Positions 14,443-22,960 of a DNA stretch of 64,000 bases are shown here, one piece after another. The notes beneath the pieces are model-generated. The model ran no database searches. It had not been told where the DNA came from and saw only the letters and a program-made list of their open reading frames with translations. A program made the translations under genes and the position numbers. The stretch's first letter is position 1; every line of letters begins with the position of its first letter. The stretch is from contig NZ_AP019307.1 in the NCBI RefSeq assembly GCF_003945325.1, forward strand, positions 1,116,001 through 1,180,000. Reading direction: 5' to 3'. The DNA comes from Nocardioides baekrokdamisoli (lineage in GTDB: Bacteria; Actinomycetota; Actinomycetes; Propionibacteriales; Nocardioidaceae).

Positions 14443-16263
14443 ATGAAGGCTGAGGAGACACTCGTAGCGAATCTGTTCGAGAGCAAGCAGCAGGTCCGCG
14501 TCCCCGTCTGGCAGCGTCGCTACAGCTGGGACAAGTCGGACTGGCGAGACCTCTGGGACGACATCGTCCGGGCGCGCGACGAGAAGCGCACCCACTTCTT
14601 GGGCAGCTTTGTCTTCATGACTCACCCGGTGAGCGGAATCCCATCTGAGGCCAAGCGGTTCGACATCGTCGACGGCCAACAGCGCACCATCACGCTGTTT
14701 CTCTTGGTCGCAGCGATCCGCGATGCGGTGGTCGCGCTCGGAGCGGACGAGGACCAGAGGGCAACGGAGTTTCAGGACTACACGTCGCAGTTGCTGATGA
14801 ACGCGAACCTGAAGGATGGCCATCGCGAGCGCCTGGTCCTACAACTGTTCGACGATCCCAGCTTCGCTGCGATCGTGGCTGGAGACACGACTACATCCGC
14901 TGAATCACCCGTGACCAAAGCCTACGGATACTTCAGGGGCGTGTTGGCCCCACTGACCCGGGATCAGCTCGATGCGACCCTCGCGGCGATCCTGACCAAA
15001 CTTGAAGCTGTTTGGGTGACCCTCGCTGAGAACGACAATGCTCACCGCGTTTTCCAGACCCTCAACGCTGGCGGCAAGCCGCTTCGCCAGTCCGATCTCG
15101 TGAGGAACTACTTCTTCCTGCTGCTTGGAGAAAAGGGAGCGAGCTTCTACGAGACGCAATGGTCCAAGATGGAAAGCCACGTGTCGAGCCGCGAAATCGA
15201 ACGATACTTCTCCGCATGGAGCATTAGTCAAGGGCATTCTGGCAGTACCGAATCAGTGTTCAGCTACTTCCAAAAGGACTTGGCCAACCATGAAACCGAT
15301 TCGGCCAATGTACTGGCTTACGGAGCCGCCCTCATCGAGGCGGCAACTCTATTTTCGTGGATTCGCCAACCCAATAGCTGCCCGATCACTGCGGCGAAAC
15401 GTGCGCTAACCGACCTTCACCATTGGGGCAGCCTTCCGGCCGAGGGTTTGGTCCTGTACCTCTTGCGCAGGCACCGAGCAGGGTCACTCAGCGGAGATGC
15501 GCTGTCTGATTGCATCCACTTGATTCTCTCCTTCATGGCCAGGCGAATGCTGGCGGGCTACGAGCCGAACCTTCACAAGTCGATCTTCGTCGGAGTTGCG
15601 CGGAAGCTCCGCGCTGAGGAGCATCTCAGCGACGCGGACGTCGCCACCTATCTACGGCTGATCCTGTCCTCAGGACAGGATGTTCGAACTTGGCCTAACG
15701 ACGATGCGGTCAAGCACTACGCAAGCCAGAACCCGATCTACTTGAAGTCTCGCCAGCATTGGGTCTTCGGAGTTCTAGAGCGTCTCAACAGTTCGCTGAT
15801 CAAATACTCCAAGCACAAGCCAGATTCGCTTGACCGCAACAAGTACCAGGTTGAGCACGTCATGCCACAGAAACTCACCACTGAGTGGGAGGGCGACCTG
15901 ACGTCCTGGGGTTCCGAGAATGCAACACAAACCCATCAAACGTTGGCTCACGTCCTTGGCAACCTGACGTTGACAGCGATCAACCCACAGCTGAGCCAGA
16001 AGCCGTTTGGCGAGAAAAAGCCGATGCTCCAGGACGACTGGCTAAAGCTGAACTCCGAGATCGCGCTCCTAGATGAATGGTCCGAGGCGCAAATCGTGGC
16101 ACGCTCGGGCGAATTGGCCGAACGTGCTTGCGCCGAGTACCCCGCTCCCTATGCATTCGACGAGTTGGAAAACGTGAAGACCCACCTTGGGCTAGGCCAG
16201 GTTCCGACGCTGCCTGAAGAAGACGACCAAACCACGGACGAGATCCTTCTGGATGAGGATTGA
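14443..16263 (+). CDS. GmrSD-like type IV restriction enzyme (DUF262-DUF1524 fusion)
   Basis: 606 residues from ATG 14443. The N-terminal DUF262 domain has VPVWQRRYSWDKSDWRDLWDDI (20-41) and FDIVDGQQRTITLFLL (73-88), the DGQQR signature of ParB/sulfiredoxin-like GmrS. The C-terminal DUF1524 domain has YQVEHVMPQKL (about 468-478) and GNLTLTAINPQLSQKPFGEKK (about 505-525), the HNH-type GmrD nuclease. GmrSD enzymes cut DNA with modified (glucosylated hydroxymethyl) cytosine in phage genomes, powered by nucleotide hydrolysis. Here it is probable phage defence cargo. Confidence 0.9.
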   Translation: MKAEETLVANLFESKQQVRVPVWQRRYSWDKSDWRDLWDDIVRARDEKRTHFLGSFVFMTHPVSGIPSEAKRFDIVDGQQRTITLFLLVAAIRDAVVALGADEDQRATEFQDYTSQLLMNANLKDGHRERLVLQLFDDPSFAAIVAGDTTTSAESPVTKAYGYFRGVLAPLTRDQLDATLAAILTKLEAVWVTLAENDNAHRVFQTLNAGGKPLRQSDLVRNYFFLLLGEKGASFYETQWSKMESHVSSREIERYFSAWSISQGHSGSTESVFSYFQKDLANHETDSANVLAYGAALIEAATLFSWIRQPNSCPITAAKRALTDLHHWGSLPAEGLVLYLLRRHRAGSLSGDALSDCIHLILSFMARRMLAGYEPNLHKSIFVGVARKLRAEEHLSDADVATYLRLILSSGQDVRTWPNDDAVKHYASQNPIYLKSRQHWVFGVLERLNSSLIKYSKHKPDSLDRNKYQVEHVMPQKLTTEWEGDLTSWGSENATQTHQTLAHVLGNLTLTAINPQLSQKPFGEKKPMLQDDWLKLNSEIALLDEWSEAQIVARSGELAERACAEYPAPYAFDELENVKTHLGLGQVPTLPEEDDQTTDEILLDED

Positions 16264-16506
16264 TCGCCTTCGGCGAGATGCCCTTCGCCGCCTACGCGGC
16301 GGAGCGTCGTAGGACGCAGTATTAGTTGCGTTGGGACGAGTCATACAGGTCGACTATGGCGCGCGTTTGACCATGCGAAGGTGGGCGCTACGCTCCATAG
16401 CCACCTGCAGTGGAGGAACTCCACCGCGCTCGAGCCAGTCGCCTCGGATGTCCTGCCCCAGACGCGCGCTTAGTATTTGGTGCGATCGCCCGTGCCCCTC
16501 AAGGGC
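16264..16506. other. Intergenic region between convergent defence genes
   Basis: This 243-bp space holds a CGCCGC-ctac-GCGGCG hairpin near 16287 and related short inverted repeats just after the GmrSD gene stop; these could form a terminator. Nothing else is recognised. Confidence 0.35.
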
Positions 16507-17280
16507 CTACGAGGCCTCTCCGCCCCTCACTGCTTCAGCTTGTGCGACCCATCGCGCGAACAGGCTCCAAGTCGCCAGCGTCTCCAGCGCCTCTTGCTCG
16601 GTGAGCCCGTCTGCCCCGACGTGGTTCAGCGGGTTCCGCACACCAGAAAAGAGACCCTGCCCGAGCATGATCGCTCCGATGTGCCGGTCCTTGAACAAGT
16701 CGGGGTTCGACTCGTCGCACAGACGTAGGCGCACCTTCCCGGGCTCGGGAAATGACGTACCGAATGCCTCTTGCACCAACTTCGTCTCGCCGAGATCGGG
16801 GCGCTCAATCTTCGCCTTCAACTGCGAGTTGACATTGATCGCGGCGGCCCAGACAGAGGCGTCGTGATTGTTGCTCTCCCAGTGCGGTCGGGCAGCGTCC
16901 CAGACCCAAGGGTGCAGTGCATCAGCCGCAATAGCTGGGCCGGGTGACAACAAGCCGAGGCGCTCGCGGACCGCATAGCCTTCCTCCAACTCGAAAATGA
17001 GCGAGCGAACGTCTCCGGCTTCAAGGCGCCAGCGGTAACCGTTGTTCCACTTCTCCCAGACCGCGTCGGCAACAAGGCGGACACGATTCCCCACGCGGTT
17101 GCGCGCTTCCTCCGTCCCTCGGGTCCGTGTCTTCGGCGCACCCGGTTCGCGCTTATCCTCGGGAATCGGTACGCGCTCCTGAAGCCGAAGCCACTCTCGG
17201 CACTGCTCGATCGCCCACTCGGTATCCACGCCTGCGATTCTCGCAGCGAGCACCGACAACCCCAGGCGTGGCCCAGCCAC
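16507..17280 (-). CDS. Ymh-domain (TIGR02391) protein
   Basis: 257 residues from GTG 17280; an in-frame GTG at 17229 (VDTEWAIEQ) is an alternative start. The C-terminal half, LHPWVWDAARPHWESNNHDASVWAAAINVNSQLKAKIERPDLGETKLVQEAFG, then HIGAIMLGQGLFSGVRNPLNH and EALETLATWSLFARWV, fits the Ymh/TIGR02391 family, whose RNP-[LA]xH motif is seen in several HEPN-like RNase domains. The NxxxH in VRNPLNH is suggestive of an RNase site, and such proteins are frequent in defence islands. The exact function is unknown. Confidence 0.75.
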   Translation of the reverse strand: MAGPRLGLSVLAARIAGVDTEWAIEQCREWLRLQERVPIPEDKREPGAPKTRTRGTEEARNRVGNRVRLVADAVWEKWNNGYRWRLEAGDVRSLIFELEEGYAVRERLGLLSPGPAIAADALHPWVWDAARPHWESNNHDASVWAAAINVNSQLKAKIERPDLGETKLVQEAFGTSFPEPGKVRLRLCDESNPDLFKDRHIGAIMLGQGLFSGVRNPLNHVGADGLTEQEALETLATWSLFARWVAQAEAVRGGEAS

Positions 17281-17485
17281 GGAACCGTACGCGGGCTATG
17301 GGCATTGGTGTCGCCTACATGATGTGTCACAACATGCAGACGCACGAACGAGTATCGGATGCGGTCGACCTTCGTTGCCCGGCCAGCCTCATCTTCGGCG
17401 TTGCGCAGGGGGACCGGGGCTCTGCGAAAATGGTCTAACCCGCACCCACGGTTAGGCGGTCAAACCGGTCCAGAAGTCCCGCCAT

Positions 17486-17517
17486 CACTCACGTGTTGTG
17501 ACGGAACTCCACCACGT
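17486..17517. other. attR of the integrative element
   Basis: The core CGGAACTCCACCAC (17502-17515) lies in the last codons of ychF. To the left, element DNA starts with CACTCAC (17486-17492), the inverted complement of GTGAGTG at 5344-5350. Joining 17486-17515 to 5329-5350 recreates a 52-bp attP with matching outer arms; joining 5302-5328 to 17516 onwards recreates an uninterrupted native ychF end (attB). Confidence 0.85.
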
Positions 17518-18562
17518 CGCCGTCCTTCATCACGTAGTCCTTGCCCTCCATGCGGGCCTTGCCGACCTCGCGAGCCTTGACCACGGAACCGGCAGTCATC
17601 AGATCATCGAAGGAGATGACCTCCGCCTTGATGAAGCCCTTCTGGAAGTCCGTGTGGATCACGCCGGCAGCCTCAGGAGCAGTGGCGCCCTTGCTGATCG
17701 TCCAGGCGCGTACCTCCTTGGGACCAGCGGTCAGATAGGTCTGCAGGCCGAGGGTGTCGAAGCCGACCCGGGCGAGCTGGTTGAGCCCGGACTCGTCGAT
17801 GCCGAGGTCGTTCAGCATTTCCAGGGCTTCCTCGTCGGTCATCTCGACCAGCTCGGACTCGATCTTCGCGTCGAGGAAGATCGCCTCGGCCGGAGCGATG
17901 AGTTCGCGCATCTGAGCCTTGAGGTCCTCGTCGGTGAGCTCGTCGGTGTCGCAGTTGAAGACGTAGATGAACGGCTTGGCCGTCAGCAGCGACAGCTCGC
18001 GCAGGAGTTCGCGATCGATCTTGGTGGCGATGATCGGCGTACCCGACTCGAGCGCCTCCTTGGCCTCCTTGGCGGCCTCGAAGTTGGCGGCGAAGTCCTT
18101 GTTCTTCTTCGCCTCCTTCTCCAGACGTACGACGGCCTTCTCGACCGTCTCGAGGTCGGCGAGGATCAGTTCGGTCTGGATCGTGGAGATGTCGTTGCCC
18201 GGGTTGACCTCGCCGTCGACGTGCGTGACGTCCTCGTCCCGGAAGACCCGGGTGACCTGGCAGATCGCAGCCGACTCGCGGATGTGAGCGAGGAACTTGT
18301 TGCCCAGGCCCTCCCCCTGCGACGCACCGCGGACGATGCCGGCGATGTCGACGAACTCGACCGTCGCGGGCAGCAGCCGCTCAGATCCGTAGATGGTGGA
18401 CAGCTTCGCCAGGCGATCGTCCGGAACGCCCACGACACCGACGTTCGGCTCGATCGTGGCGAACGGGTAGTTCGCCGCGAGCACGTTGTTCTTGGTCAGG
18501 GCGTTGAAGAGCGTCGACTTGCCCGCGTTGGGGAGTCCGACGATGCCGATGGTGAGAGCCAC
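17489..18562 (-). CDS. ychF: Redox-responsive P-loop GTPase/ATPase YchF
   Basis: 357 residues, the normal size. GLPNAGKST (residues 8-16) is the Walker A, followed by PFATIEPNVGVVGVPDDRL, DIAGIVRGASQGEGLGNKFL and the C-terminal TGS domain (AWTISKGATAPEAAGVIHTDFQKGFIKAEVISFDDL). YchF binds ribosomes and is an ATPase. Its last residues have been altered by the integration: the C-terminus is VVEFRHNT rather than the VVEFRFNV stranded at attL, with HNT and the stop written by element DNA. The reading frame is preserved. Confidence 0.97.
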   Translation of the reverse strand: MALTIGIVGLPNAGKSTLFNALTKNNVLAANYPFATIEPNVGVVGVPDDRLAKLSTIYGSERLLPATVEFVDIAGIVRGASQGEGLGNKFLAHIRESAAICQVTRVFRDEDVTHVDGEVNPGNDISTIQTELILADLETVEKAVVRLEKEAKKNKDFAANFEAAKEAKEALESGTPIIATKIDRELLRELSLLTAKPFIYVFNCDTDELTDEDLKAQMRELIAPAEAIFLDAKIESELVEMTDEEALEMLNDLGIDESGLNQLARVGFDTLGLQTYLTAGPKEVRAWTISKGATAPEAAGVIHTDFQKGFIKAEVISFDDLMTAGSVVKAREVGKARMEGKDYVMKDGDVVEFRHNT

Positions 18563-18626
18563 GGGCCGAAACTCTACGGCGCTGCGTACGCCCCGAACGA
18601 ACCCTCAGCAGGTGTTGGATGGAGGA

Positions 18627-19043
18627 ATGACGCTGAAGATCACCACCGCGACCTTCGACTGCGACGAAGCGCTTCCCCTGGCGCAGTTCTGGGCGAGCCT
18701 GCTCGGGTGGCACGTGTTCTCCGATGCCGACCCCGAGATCCTCGTGGCACCGTCCTATCCGCCGCCGCCCGGGATGTGCCTGCTCTTCATCCCGGTGCCC
18801 GAGGGGAAGACCGCGAAGAACCGGATCCACTTCGATCTGACTCCCACCGACAGCACCCGCGACGCCCAGGTCGAGGTCGCGCTCGCTGCCGGCGCGCAGA
18901 TGATCGACGACCGCCGCGCGATCCAGGGTGACGGTGGTTGGGCTGTCCTCGCCGACCCAGAGGGCAACGAGTTCTGCATCCTCCGCTCGGACGCGGAGCG
19001 TACGACCAGGCCCAGCCGGACCTTCCGGATCGAGGAACTCTAG
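18627..19043 (+). CDS. VOC-family (glyoxalase-like) protein
   Basis: 138 residues from ATG 18627, which directly follows GGAGGA. Paired beta-alpha-beta modules are visible: FDCDEALPLAQFWASLLGW and RIHFDLTPTDSTRDAQVEVALAAGAQMIDDRRAIQ, then GWAVLADPEGNEFCIL, the typical second half of actinobacterial VOC proteins. Function (isomerase, dioxygenase or resistance) cannot be told. Its end overlaps the convergent potassium channel gene by four bases. Confidence 0.9.
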   Translation: MTLKITTATFDCDEALPLAQFWASLLGWHVFSDADPEILVAPSYPPPPGMCLLFIPVPEGKTAKNRIHFDLTPTDSTRDAQVEVALAAGAQMIDDRRAIQGDGGWAVLADPEGNEFCILRSDAERTTRPSRTFRIEEL

Positions 19044-20776
19044 GTCGCGAGAGCGTCACCGCGCAGCAGCTGCAGCAACTCCTCGTACGGGCCCACGAGG
19101 TAGGCCGTGTCACCGGCCTCGAAGCGGGTGTCGCGGCGAGGCGCGAGGTCGCTGGCTCCATCGGCGCGGAGCAAAGCCACCACGCGGATCTGGGCCGAGA
19201 GGTCACCCATCGCACGCCCGGCGAGCCCGTCCTTGGACACCGTCATCCGCGCCACCAGCATCGGCCGATCAGCCACGTAGAACGTGTCGATCACGTGCAG
19301 GCCGAAGGCCGCGCCGACGAACCACGGCGCCGCGAGGGCGGCCGGCGAGCGTACGAACCCGAAACCGAAGGATGTGGTGACGGTCTTCATCAAGCGCGGT
19401 TCGAAGAGTCGCAGGACGACCGGGACCTTGGCCCATCGCTCCCCCAGCATGTCTCGGATCGCGAGGCCGGTCTCGATGTTGGCCAGATCGTCGGAGGTCA
19501 GGACGGCGACGCCGCGGGCGCGGTCCAGACCCGCGTCGGACAGGGTCTCGGGCTGGGTCGCATCCGCGATGACGACCGGGACCTTCTTGTCCCGCAGGTG
19601 GCCGAGGTACCGATTGCTGTCGTCTGCGTCGATGACGACGACGTCCTTGCCCCGCTCGACGAGGCTGTCGACCACGGCGACGCCGACCGAGCCTGCGCCG
19701 ATCACGATCACGTGATCCACCAGACCGGTGATCCGCCGACGACCCAGCGTCTCGGCGAGCCGACGAGTGACCAACATGTTCGTGAGCATCGCGAAGAACA
19801 CGGTGGCGAGGATCGCTCCGACGATCATCAAGCCGATCGCCCAGATCCGGAGCCATTCGGGCTGGTCCCGGAAGTAGAAGTCACCGAAGCCGACCGTGCC
19901 GATCGTCTCGACGGTGAAATACAGCGCATCGAGGATCGACATGTGACCGCGACCGTCGTGGTAGCCGAGCCGGAGGACCGCGACCGAGATCAGGACCAGC
20001 CCCATCAGGGCGGTGAGGGCGTACCGGACCGGACGGTCGACGCCGGCGACGACGTCTCGTACCAGCGATCGACGGGCGTCCCGCGATTCGACGACGCTGA
20101 TGTGGCGCTTCCGCTGCCCCAGACCTGCGCCCTCGATCCCTGCCGGCGAACCGATCATGACGACGCGCTCACCCACGGACACCTCGGTGTCGCGTCCGGG
20201 CGAGAGTTCTGTGGTGCCGTCTGGACGCATGATCGCCAGCGGGGCGAGGTCGCCGTAGAGCGACCGCAAGGACCCGTCCCGGCGCACCTTGGCGTTCGCG
20301 ACGGCGAAGGCGTTCGGCCCGAGCTGCAGTTGGCGTACGCCGTGGCCCAGAGCTGCCTCGATGATCGACGCCGACGCCAGACGGGCGACATCAAGGACGG
20401 AGGCGTTGATCGCGCCGAGGGCGCGACCGACGGAGGCGTTGTGGACCTGGACCACGACGCGGATCCCCGGATGGAGCTCGTGGGCGAGCAAGGCTGTCGC
20501 CAGGGTCAGCAGGTCGTCAGACCCGATGCAGACGATCGCCGAGGCACGCCGCGCCCCGGCTGACTCCAGCGTCTCCGGCAGCCGAGGGTCGGCCTTGATC
20601 AGCGGAATCCCGAGCGCCTCGAGTTCGCGGGGCGTGGCCGGTGCCGGGGATTCGTCGACCACGACGACGCGAGCACCGGCGGCATCGAGCTGCTCGACGA
20701 CGCGTACGCCGTCGTCATCCAGGCCGCAGACGATGACATGACCCGCCCAGTTGCGGGGATCGTCACCGGCCGTCAT
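19040..20776 (-). CDS. Two-pore-helix K+ channel with flanking RCK (TrkA-N) domains
   Basis: 578 residues from ATG 20776; a longer frame extends antisense into xthA and is rejected. An N-terminal TrkA-N/RCK domain (HVIVCGLDDDGVRVVEQL, residues 12-~135, plus a TrkA-C-like part) precedes two membrane segments around the selectivity filter TVGFGD (294-299). A second TrkA-N domain (HVIVIGAGSVGVAVVDSL) and TrkA-C follow. It is probably a ligand- or nucleotide-gated potassium channel in the inner membrane. Having RCK domains on both sides of the pore is uncommon. Confidence 0.88.
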   Translation of the reverse strand: MTAGDDPRNWAGHVIVCGLDDDGVRVVEQLDAAGARVVVVDESPAPATPRELEALGIPLIKADPRLPETLESAGARRASAIVCIGSDDLLTLATALLAHELHPGIRVVVQVHNASVGRALGAINASVLDVARLASASIIEAALGHGVRQLQLGPNAFAVANAKVRRDGSLRSLYGDLAPLAIMRPDGTTELSPGRDTEVSVGERVVMIGSPAGIEGAGLGQRKRHISVVESRDARRSLVRDVVAGVDRPVRYALTALMGLVLISVAVLRLGYHDGRGHMSILDALYFTVETIGTVGFGDFYFRDQPEWLRIWAIGLMIVGAILATVFFAMLTNMLVTRRLAETLGRRRITGLVDHVIVIGAGSVGVAVVDSLVERGKDVVVIDADDSNRYLGHLRDKKVPVVIADATQPETLSDAGLDRARGVAVLTSDDLANIETGLAIRDMLGERWAKVPVVLRLFEPRLMKTVTTSFGFGFVRSPAALAAPWFVGAAFGLHVIDTFYVADRPMLVARMTVSKDGLAGRAMGDLSAQIRVVALLRADGASDLAPRRDTRFEAGDTAYLVGPYEELLQLLRGDALAT

Positions 20777-20809
20777 GAAGGTCACGCTAGTGCCCGGTAG
20801 TTTTGCCTC

Positions 20810-21592
20810 GTGCGAATTGCCACCTGGAACGTCAACTCTGTCCGCAGCCGCATCGACCGGGTCGAGGCGTTCCTCGAGCGCAACGACATCGACGTGCTTG
20901 CGCTGCAGGAAACGAAGGCCGTCCCCGACCAGATCCCGACGATGAACCTCGAGATCGCCGGGTACGAGGTCGCCGCGGTCGGCTACGACCAGTGGAACGG
21001 CGTCGCACTCGTGTCGCGGGTCGGCATCGAGGACATCAAGGTCGGCTTCCCGGGCATGCCGGAGTTCAATGGCAAGGCCGAAGCCCGCGCGTTGGGCGCG
21101 GTGTGTGGCGGCGTCGGGATCTGGTCGCTGTACGTACCCAACGGCCGCAAGCCGGACGATCCGCACTACGCGTACAAACTCGAATGGCTCGCTGCACTGA
21201 AGGCCGCCTCGTCCGAGTGGCACGGCACCCCGACCGCGCTCGTCGGCGACTGGAACGTCTGCCCCTTCGACGAGGACTGCTTCGACCCCTCGCAGTTCAA
21301 GAACTCCACGCACCTCACCCAGCCCGAGCGCGACGCGTTCTTCGCGATCGAGGCGGACTACCGCGATGTCGTACGTCCGCACGTGCCGGGTCCTGAGAAG
21401 TACACGTACTTCGACTACTACCGCCAACGCTTCGAACGGAACCGCGGGTTGCGGATCGACTTCGTGCTGGGGTCACCGACCTTCGCGGAGCGGGTGACGG
21501 GCGCGTTCGTGGACCTCGAAGAGCGCGACCCCGCGAAGTTCGCAGGCGCGCCATCCGACCACGCGCCGGTCGTGGTCGATCTGGCAGATTGA
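20810..21592 (+). CDS. xthA: Exodeoxyribonuclease III
   Basis: 260 residues from GTG 20810 (MRIATWNVNSVRSR). Conserved motifs are in order: WNVNSVRSR, ALQETK with the metal-binding Glu, GVALVSR, YVPNG, GDWNVCPFDEDCFDP, and the GLRIDFVLGSP and PSDHAPVVVDL end of the exonuclease III/AP endonuclease family. It removes abasic sites and 3' blocks in base-excision repair. A fragment resembling its 3' end recurs about 350 bp downstream. Confidence 0.96.
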   Translation: MRIATWNVNSVRSRIDRVEAFLERNDIDVLALQETKAVPDQIPTMNLEIAGYEVAAVGYDQWNGVALVSRVGIEDIKVGFPGMPEFNGKAEARALGAVCGGVGIWSLYVPNGRKPDDPHYAYKLEWLAALKAASSEWHGTPTALVGDWNVCPFDEDCFDPSQFKNSTHLTQPERDAFFAIEADYRDVVRPHVPGPEKYTYFDYYRQRFERNRGLRIDFVLGSPTFAERVTGAFVDLEERDPAKFAGAPSDHAPVVVDLAD

Positions 21593-21598
21593 CCCGCG

Positions 21599-21856
21599 AT
21601 GTTCCCCGGACTGCCACTGCCAACCCAAATCGCGCTGATCGCGATCGAGTTGCTGGTCTTCGGCGCATGGATGGCGGCTTGGTTCAGCGCCATCTTTACA
21701 CCTACCGAAGTGTGGAGCGCGTCAGGTCAGCGCAAGTGGGTCATCGTCTTGGCCCTCATCTTCTTGGGACCGCTCCTTGCGTCGCTCGCGTATTGGCTCG
21801 GCTTCTGGCGCGCATTGCGTCGGCGCACATTCGTACGCGAACCACTGTCGGGCTGA
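21599..21856 (+). CDS. Small two-segment membrane protein
   Basis: 85 residues. Two hydrophobic helices (IALIAIELLVFGAWMAAWFSAIF and KWVIVLALIFLGPLLASLAYWLGFW) bracket a short loop, as in PLDc_N-like small actinobacterial membrane proteins. The start is seven bases after the xthA stop. Its function is unknown. Confidence 0.65.
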   Translation: MFPGLPLPTQIALIAIELLVFGAWMAAWFSAIFTPTEVWSASGQRKWVIVLALIFLGPLLASLAYWLGFWRALRRRTFVREPLSG

Positions 21857-21947
21857 GGCGCCTCCGCCGGTCCGGCAGCACCCTGACCGGTGCATCTTCG
21901 ATCTGGACGAGCGCGACCCGGCACCGGCGATCTGGCAGATTGGTCAT

Positions 21948-22886
21948 GTGAGCCACGATCACGACCACGGGTCCTCGCACGGGCACGACCACGGCATCTC
22001 CGAGAACGCCGACGGCCGCTACCTCGCAAGCGCCCTCGGCCTGCTGGTCGCGTACATGGTCGGCGAGGTCGTCGTCGCGTTCGTCTCGCACTCGCTGGCG
22101 CTGCTCTCCGACGCCGGCCACATGCTCACCGACGCCGGTGCGATCGGTGTCGCGATCTGGGCGATGCGACTGGCTGCTCGTCCGGCGCGTGGCGCCTGGA
22201 CGTTCGGCTGGAAGCGCGCGGAGATCCTCTCCGCCCTCGCCAACGGCGTCTCCATGCTGGTCATCGCCGCCGTCGTGGCGGTCGAGGCGATCCGCAGGCT
22301 CGCCACCACCAACACCGCCGTCAACGGCACGGCGGTGCTCGCCACGGCGTTGGTCGGTGTCGTCGTCAACATTGCTGCCGCTTGGCTGCTCGCCAGGGCA
22401 AACCGATCGAGCCTCAACGTCGAGGGGGCGTACCAGCACATCCTGACCGACCTGTACGGCTTCATCGGCACGATCATTGCTGCGGCCGTGATCCTCACCA
22501 CCGGCTGGGCGAAGGCAGACGCGGTCGCGTCACTGGTCGTCGTCGCACTGATGCTGAAGGCCAGCTGGGGTCTGCTGCGCGACTCAGGTCGCGTACTCCT
22601 CGAGGCCGCTCCGGCACACATCGACATGGACGCGATCCGGGAGCACCTGCTGGCCGTCGATCACGTCACCGACGTCCACGACCTGCACGTCTGGACGGTC
22701 ACCTCCGACCTCCCCAGTCTGTCGGCGCATCTGGTCATCCAGGACGGGTGCTTCAACGACGGTCACGCGGCCGAGATCCTCGCGCAGGTGCACCAGTGCC
22801 TCGACGGGCACTTCGAGGTCGACCACTCCACGTTCCAACTCGAGCCCGAGAGCCACGGGGAGCACGAGCACACCGTGCACGCCTGA
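21948..22886 (+). CDS. Cation diffusion facilitator (zinc/cobalt exporter)
   Basis: 312 residues from GTG 21948. The N-terminus is rich in histidine (SHDHDHGSSHGHDHG), then six membrane segments follow. HSLALLSDAGHMLTDAGAIG carries the DxxH...D metal site of helix 2, and AYQHILTDLYGFIG the HxxxD of helix 5. A C-terminal cytoplasmic domain (HLLAVDHVTDVHDLHVWTVTSDLPSLSAHLVI) and a His-rich tail (ESHGEHEHTVHA) follow. It exports Zn2+ or similar ions using the proton gradient. Confidence 0.93.
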   Translation: MSHDHDHGSSHGHDHGISENADGRYLASALGLLVAYMVGEVVVAFVSHSLALLSDAGHMLTDAGAIGVAIWAMRLAARPARGAWTFGWKRAEILSALANGVSMLVIAAVVAVEAIRRLATTNTAVNGTAVLATALVGVVVNIAAAWLLARANRSSLNVEGAYQHILTDLYGFIGTIIAAAVILTTGWAKADAVASLVVVALMLKASWGLLRDSGRVLLEAAPAHIDMDAIREHLLAVDHVTDVHDLHVWTVTSDLPSLSAHLVIQDGCFNDGHAAEILAQVHQCLDGHFEVDHSTFQLEPESHGEHEHTVHA

Positions 22887-22960
22887 ACCTGACGGATCAC
22901 GCGTCCCGACTGGGTACGATCGCGCACGACCCACCAGCCGACACGAAGTCCTTCCCACTC

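Noticed and set aside
5348..17280. A complete prophage
   Set aside because: No capsid, tail, portal, terminase or lysis gene is recognisable; the contents fit an integrative element or satellite.
17498..18931. 477-residue open frame opposite to ychF
   Set aside because: It is antisense to the clear ychF GTPase; the composition is typical of high-GC shadow frames and no motif is present.
18938..20563. 541-residue open frame opposite the channel gene
   Set aside because: Charged low-complexity product of antisense reading of the channel.
20777..21427. N-terminal extension of the potassium channel frame
   Set aside because: It is antisense to xthA and lacks any RCK or membrane signature; the ATG at 20776 begins the domain.
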